Shown one piece after another: positions 36,763 to 40,095 of a DNA stretch of 40,095 bases. Numbering within the stretch: the first letter of the stretch is position 1; each line of letters begins with the position of its first letter. The notes beneath the pieces are model-generated. The model saw nothing but the letters and a program-made list of their open reading frames with translations, made no database searches and was not told the origin of the DNA. This stretch comes from Acidimicrobiia bacterium (lineage in GTDB: Bacteria > Actinomycetota > Acidimicrobiia > Acidimicrobiales > SZUA-35), in the NCBI GenBank assembly GCA_003231975.1, contig QIKW01000145.1, positions 1 to 40,095 of the forward strand. The letters are read 5' to 3'. The translations under genes were made by a program, and so were the position numbers.

Positions 36763-37728
36763 GTGAGTTCATTTACCGAAGTGCTGGTTGTTGGCGAACA
36801 CGAGCGAGGCACTCTGGTCGACGCCACCCTGGAAGCGCTCACGTTCGCCCGTTCGCTCAGTGACGAAATAGCCGTTCTGGTTTGCGGAGACTTCGACCTG
36901 GCCGATCGGCTGGCGCAGTTCGGGGCAACAACTGTTCATATTGCAGACCACGAACTGCTGAACGGAGACTTTGGTCCCGAGGCCTGGGGCGAGACCCTCG
37001 CGCAGTTGATTCAAACTGAGGAGCCAGAGATGGTGTTGGCTTGTGGCACCAGCAGGGGAAACGAGGTGATGGCTCAAGCCGCGGCACGGCTCGATCTACC
37101 CTTTGTTGCCAACTGCATCGAGTTGTCAGAAGCTGGCACCGAGATCACACGAGTGCAGTGGGGCGGGTCGCTTCTCGAGCAAACTGCCCTAACAGCCGAC
37201 ATAAAGATGATCTCGGTTTCTCACCACGCGGTAGAGCCGACCGAGGCCGATGCGGGCCAACCCGAACAACGCTCCTTCAAACCTGATCTGGCCGAAGACT
37301 TGGCCCGCACCGTTGTGCAGGGCAGGGAGATTGCCGAGGCCGGAGTTTCCTTGGCTACCGCCGCCGTTGTGGTTGGTGGAGGCAGAGGTGTTGGCAGCCC
37401 AGAAGCCTTTGCCCCGCTTGAGGAATTGGCCTCACTGCTTGGCGGGCGGGTTGGCTGCTCGCGGGCGGTAACCAACAACGGGTGGCGGCCGCACTCTGAC
37501 CAGGTGGGCCAGACAGGCACCCGAATCGCCCCTGAGATCTATATCGCCACCGGAATCTCGGGCGCCATTCAGCACTGGGTCGGCGCGTCGGCGGCCAAGC
37601 AGATCCTGGCAATAAACACAGACCCCGATGCCAACATGGTGGTTAAGGCCGACTACGCAGTTATCGGTGATCTGCACGAGGTAGTCCCTGCAATTGTTGA
37701 CGAGATCAGATCGCGGCAGGCCGACTGA
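36763..37728 (+). CDS. etfA: Electron transfer flavoprotein alpha subunit
   Basis: A 321-residue ETF alpha subunit that holds the redox-active FAD. The C-terminal FAD domain is clear: VVVGGGRGVGSPEAF, GCSRAVTNNGWRPHSDQVGQ, TGTRIAPEIYIATGISGAIQ, and ILAINTDPDANMVVKADYAVIGD. GTG 36763 directly follows the etfB stop (TAG-GTG), so translation is coupled. The gene's last 23 nt overlap the 3' end of a convergent membrane-protein gene. The pairing with a dimethylglycine dehydrogenase-like gene suggests a dedicated ETF rather than the one for fatty acid oxidation. Confidence 0.95.
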   Translation: MSSFTEVLVVGEHERGTLVDATLEALTFARSLSDEIAVLVCGDFDLADRLAQFGATTVHIADHELLNGDFGPEAWGETLAQLIQTEEPEMVLACGTSRGNEVMAQAAARLDLPFVANCIELSEAGTEITRVQWGGSLLEQTALTADIKMISVSHHAVEPTEADAGQPEQRSFKPDLAEDLARTVVQGREIAEAGVSLATAAVVVGGGRGVGSPEAFAPLEELASLLGGRVGCSRAVTNNGWRPHSDQVGQTGTRIAPEIYIATGISGAIQHWVGASAAKQILAINTDPDANMVVKADYAVIGDLHEVVPAIVDEIRSRQAD

Positions 37729-38365
37729 CCTTACGGGTCAGCACAACTTCCACTCCTTGGCTGGCCATGCTGCGCTGGAACCACCAGAGGCCAATGGCGA
37801 TCGTGGCGCCGGTGCTAGCCGGCCCAAGGAATGACTTGATTATTACGAACGATGTGATGGATTGAGTAAGCAGCAAATACAGGGTTACCGCCCCGTTCAG
37901 CAATGAGGTGGCTGCCCACAAGAGCGAGAGCTTCGGGAAGAACGCGTTGAACGCGGGCTCGTTTGTTGTTGCCTCGTCGAACGGGCAGAAGTCATAAACG
38001 AGTCGCTGGGCCAGCGGCAGCCCAAGTGGCACCGACAGCAGGAAGGCCGTTCCGATCAAAGTTGTTGAGATGGTTGGCTGGATGAAGTAGGCGAGGATGC
38101 TTCCGGTTGAGATCGCGACGATTGTCTTTGCCGTGTTGCCGATGATGCTGAGAATGACCAAGCCCGCGATTCGGTGACCTTTCGTCTGCTGATAGGCCAC
38201 CACGCCAAGCGACCAAGCCAGGGCGGCCAGCACGGCAGGCGTTATTCCGATGGCTTTGAACAGGGCAAGGAATAAGAGCATCGGCACGATCTTGCCAACC
38301 AGCACGTTCAGCCAGGCATGATCGAAGATGGCTCGGAGTCCGGGGATTACCACGCGTCGGTCCAC
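37706..38365 (-). CDS. VC0807-like polytopic membrane protein
   Basis: A 219-residue protein with about six hydrophobic segments (for example IVPMLLFLALFKAIGITPAV, LVILSIIGNTAKTIVAISTG, TSFVIIKSFLGPASTGATIA). The pattern of short loops and the PKLSLLWAATSLLNGAVTLYLL region resemble the VC0807/intracellular-septation-protein-A-like family, whose function is not known. ATG 38365 is used. It overlaps etfA tail to tail by 23 nt and lies 69 bp behind the decarboxylase on the same strand. Confidence 0.7.
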   Translation of the reverse strand: MDRRVVIPGLRAIFDHAWLNVLVGKIVPMLLFLALFKAIGITPAVLAALAWSLGVVAYQQTKGHRIAGLVILSIIGNTAKTIVAISTGSILAYFIQPTISTTLIGTAFLLSVPLGLPLAQRLVYDFCPFDEATTNEPAFNAFFPKLSLLWAATSLLNGAVTLYLLLTQSITSFVIIKSFLGPASTGATIAIGLWWFQRSMASQGVEVVLTRKVSRPAAI

Positions 38366-38434
38366 ACGAATCTGTCGTCACAGACAGGCGGAAGTTTCGC
38401 GGTTTCTTCAAACTGGAACGTTTGGGTTCGGCTG

Positions 38435-39804
38435 CTACCGGAGGGCGTCGATGATGACAGCGATGTCTTCGGTCGAGGTTCGCGGATTTATGAAACAGAA
38501 CCGAAACACCGGCTTGCCGTCGTGCCTGCTTGGTACAACAAACGCCAACCCCTCGTTCATCATTTCTATAGATCGGGCTTGATACTGAGCTCCATCCCAG
38601 CCAATCCGTTCAAACACAACGATGCTGAGCTGAGGCTCCCACACCAACCGAAGGTGATCGGCTGCCTCCACCTGACGGCCTGCTTCTCGGGCCAGGTCGA
38701 TGGTCAGTTGGATGGCCGTGCCGTAAGCATCGCTGCCGTAGGTGGCAAGCGAGAACCAGAATGGTAGGCCCCTAGCCCTCCTGGTTAGCTGGATCGCAAA
38801 GTCAGACGGGTTCCAGTCTCCAAAGGCGTTGAGAAACTCCAGGTAACCGGCGTGCTGAGCGTGAGCGGCCCTGCCCTGATCGGGGTTGCGCCAGATCAGA
38901 GCGCAGCAGTCGTATGGGGCGAACAGCCACTTGTGAGGGTCGATTATGAGCGAGTCGGCGTGCTCAATTCCGGAGAACTGTGCCCGTGCCTGGGGCGCAG
39001 CCAAAGCGGCTCCGCCGTACGCGGCGTCGACATGGAACCAGACATCTCGCTCTCGGCACAGAGCGCCAACCGACGCCAGATCGTCCACCACACCCAGGTT
39101 GGTTGAACCCGCGGTTGCAACCACTCCGCAGACCCGGTCGCCGTGCTGGCTGAGGGCGGCGTCAACGGTGTCTCCTGTCAGCCTTCGGCGGCTGTCGGTT
39201 TCGGCCCGTATCACATCGACCCCCATTACCTCGGCTGCCGAAGGGACCGAGGAGTGAGCGGTCTGGGAAACCACAAAGGCCCAACGCTGAGGCAGCGGCT
39301 TGCCTGCGGCTTCGAAGCTGGCGATGGCCGCCTTGCGGGCCCCAACCATGGCTGACAGGTTACCGATCGTGCCGCCAGGGACGAACACACCACCTGCCTC
39401 GGCTGGGAGGCCTGCCAGGTTGCTCAACCAGCGAAGTGCCTCGTTTTCGGCGTAGGCGGCCCCTGCTCCCTCGATCCAAGACCCGCCATAGATACTGCAG
39501 GCCCCAACCACAAGGTCGAACAGCACGGCCGCCTCGGTAGGGGCAGCAGGAACAAACGAGAGGTAGCGGGTGTAGTCAACAGACAGACAAGCCGGAGCCA
39601 GAACATCCCTGAACAACTCGAACGCCTTGTCTCCCCAATCCCTGAAGGGGTAATGGTTGGCCCGCAGGCCTGGGCCAGGTCGGCTTCGGTTCTTGGTTGG
39701 TCAAGAGGGATGGGGTCAAGCCTGGTGCGGGCCCTCGCGTAACCGACCAGCCGGTCTGCCAGCTCATCGGTTTCTGGGGTGTAGCTGTGCATAGATTTTG
39801 GCAT
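38435..39804 (-). pseudogene. PLP-dependent group II decarboxylase with a frameshift
   Basis: The gene encodes a pyridoxal-5'-phosphate decarboxylase of the aromatic-L-amino-acid/glutamate group (about 455 residues if intact). The start is ATG 39804 with AAGGA upstream. The first frame reads SYTPETDELADRLVGYARAR ... ITPSGIG and then becomes nonsense. The next frame carries on as DKAFELFRDVLAPACLSVDY through FVPGGTIGNLSAMVGARKAA, FHVDAAYGGAALAAPQ, and the PLP Lys in IIDPHKWLFAPYDC. One extra base in the CCCC run at 39634-39637 (plus strand) would restore GIGGDKAFELF. This may be a true lesion, a phase-variable tract or a sequencing error. It follows the potD-like gene by 18 bp. Confidence 0.8.
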
Positions 39805-39822
39805 GCGGTCCTTGGTGAACGG

Positions 39823-40095
39823 TTACAGGAGTAGTTCGCCGAACTCGGCTTCGAGGGTGTCTTCGTCTGTTGGGCTGAGGCCACCCCAGGCAAACAGCCG
39901 TGACCGGGTTTCGTCGTCTGGAAACAGCAGCGGATCTTCGGCTAATGCAGCGAGGTCGCCGCCTTGCCTGCGCAGCTCGTCCTGCACGCCGAGAACAGGG
40001 GAGACATAGCCAACCCATGCTGTAATCTGGGCGGCCTGGACCGGGTCGTACACGTAGTTCATGAACTCGCCAGCCGCCCGGAGGTTCGTGGCCCC
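39823..40095 (-). CDS. C terminus of a polyamine-type ABC substrate-binding protein
   Basis: The last 90 codons of a gene that enters from beyond the window. NYVYDPVQAAQITAWVGYVS, PVLGVQDEL, and DPLLFPDDETRSRLFAWGGL match the end of PotD/PotF spermidine/putrescine-binding proteins. The upstream codons in frame (ATNLRAAGEFM) also fit the hinge helix of the family. It is the gene before the PLP decarboxylase, so uptake of an amine or polyamine together with a decarboxylase may form one operon. The substrate is not certain; related proteins also bind other cations. Confidence 0.8.
   Translation of the reverse strand, partial: GATNLRAAGEFMNYVYDPVQAAQITAWVGYVSPVLGVQDELRRQGGDLAALAEDPLLFPDDETRSRLFAWGGLSPTDEDTLEAEFGELLL

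Noticed and set aside
1-40095. Insertion sequences, prophage, tRNA or rRNA genes
   Set aside because: No transposase, integrase, phage protein, attachment-type repeat, tRNA cloverleaf or rRNA sequence was recognised on reading both strands.

Overview
The window is about 60% G+C and gene-dense. It looks like an actinobacterium. The pointers are a DevR/DosR-type response regulator whose recognition helix matches the mycobacterial one, several promoters that seem to give leaderless mRNAs, frequent GTG starts, Thr-rich extracytoplasmic linkers, and a Kbp/UppP/VanY envelope set. An aerobic, possibly aquatic, lineage such as Acidimicrobiia would fit, but that placement is inference. No rRNA, tRNA, CRISPR array or insertion sequence was seen.

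Layout. (1) 1-4843: the end of an ABC-2 permease, then a sulfur module: SulP anion transporter, a single-domain rhodanese and a CstB-like persulfide dioxygenase/rhodanese. Two promoters here carry the same operator-like 18-mer. (2) 4869-6635: a VapBC toxin-antitoxin pair divergent from an ArsR regulator and an ArsM-like methyltransferase. (3) 6685-9576: a GNAT acetyltransferase and a membrane HD-GYP protein with an extracytoplasmic lamin-tail domain. (4) 9658-13902: a methyltransferase, a membrane fatty acid desaturase, and a divergent R2-like di-iron protein followed by its probable ferredoxin-reductase partner. (5) 13899-19631: a hypoxia/redox signalling locus with usp-devR-devS in the order of Rv3134c-devR-devS of M. 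tuberculosis, a cNMP-binding protein, a flavin-binding PNPOx-like protein, and a Usp-like/PNPOx-like fusion. (6) 19796-25630: a lipoprotein, a fused flavoprotein/FNR, UppP, FolD and a Kbp-like LysM protein. (7) 25767-31484: an acyl-CoA synthetase, a broken MFS transporter, a VanY-type carboxypeptidase and a family of structured repeats. (8) 30570-37728: a C1 module, with metF-like and fhs divergent from a dimethylglycine dehydrogenase-like protein and etfB-etfA. (9) 37706-40095: a membrane protein, a frameshifted PLP decarboxylase and the end of a polyamine-type binding protein.

The most coherent system is a predicted DevR regulon. Five intergenic 14-mers fit GGGNCNNNNGNCCC exactly and three more miss by one defined base. 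They lie upstream of usp, devR, the cNMP-binding/PNPOx pair, the Usp-PNPOx fusion, the HD-GYP-lamin-tail protein, the methyltransferase, the desaturase/di-iron pair and possibly the FNR fusion. This would join low-oxygen sensing to O2-using lipid or di-iron chemistry, flavin redox proteins and an unusual envelope-facing HD-GYP receptor.

A second module is the C1 pathway. The dehydrogenase would oxidise an N-methyl substrate, pass electrons to ETF and load the C1 unit on tetrahydrofolate. FolD, Fhs and the MetF-like enzyme would then process it. The 210-bp divergent control region between the two arms contains twin 31-nt hairpins and overlapping dyads.
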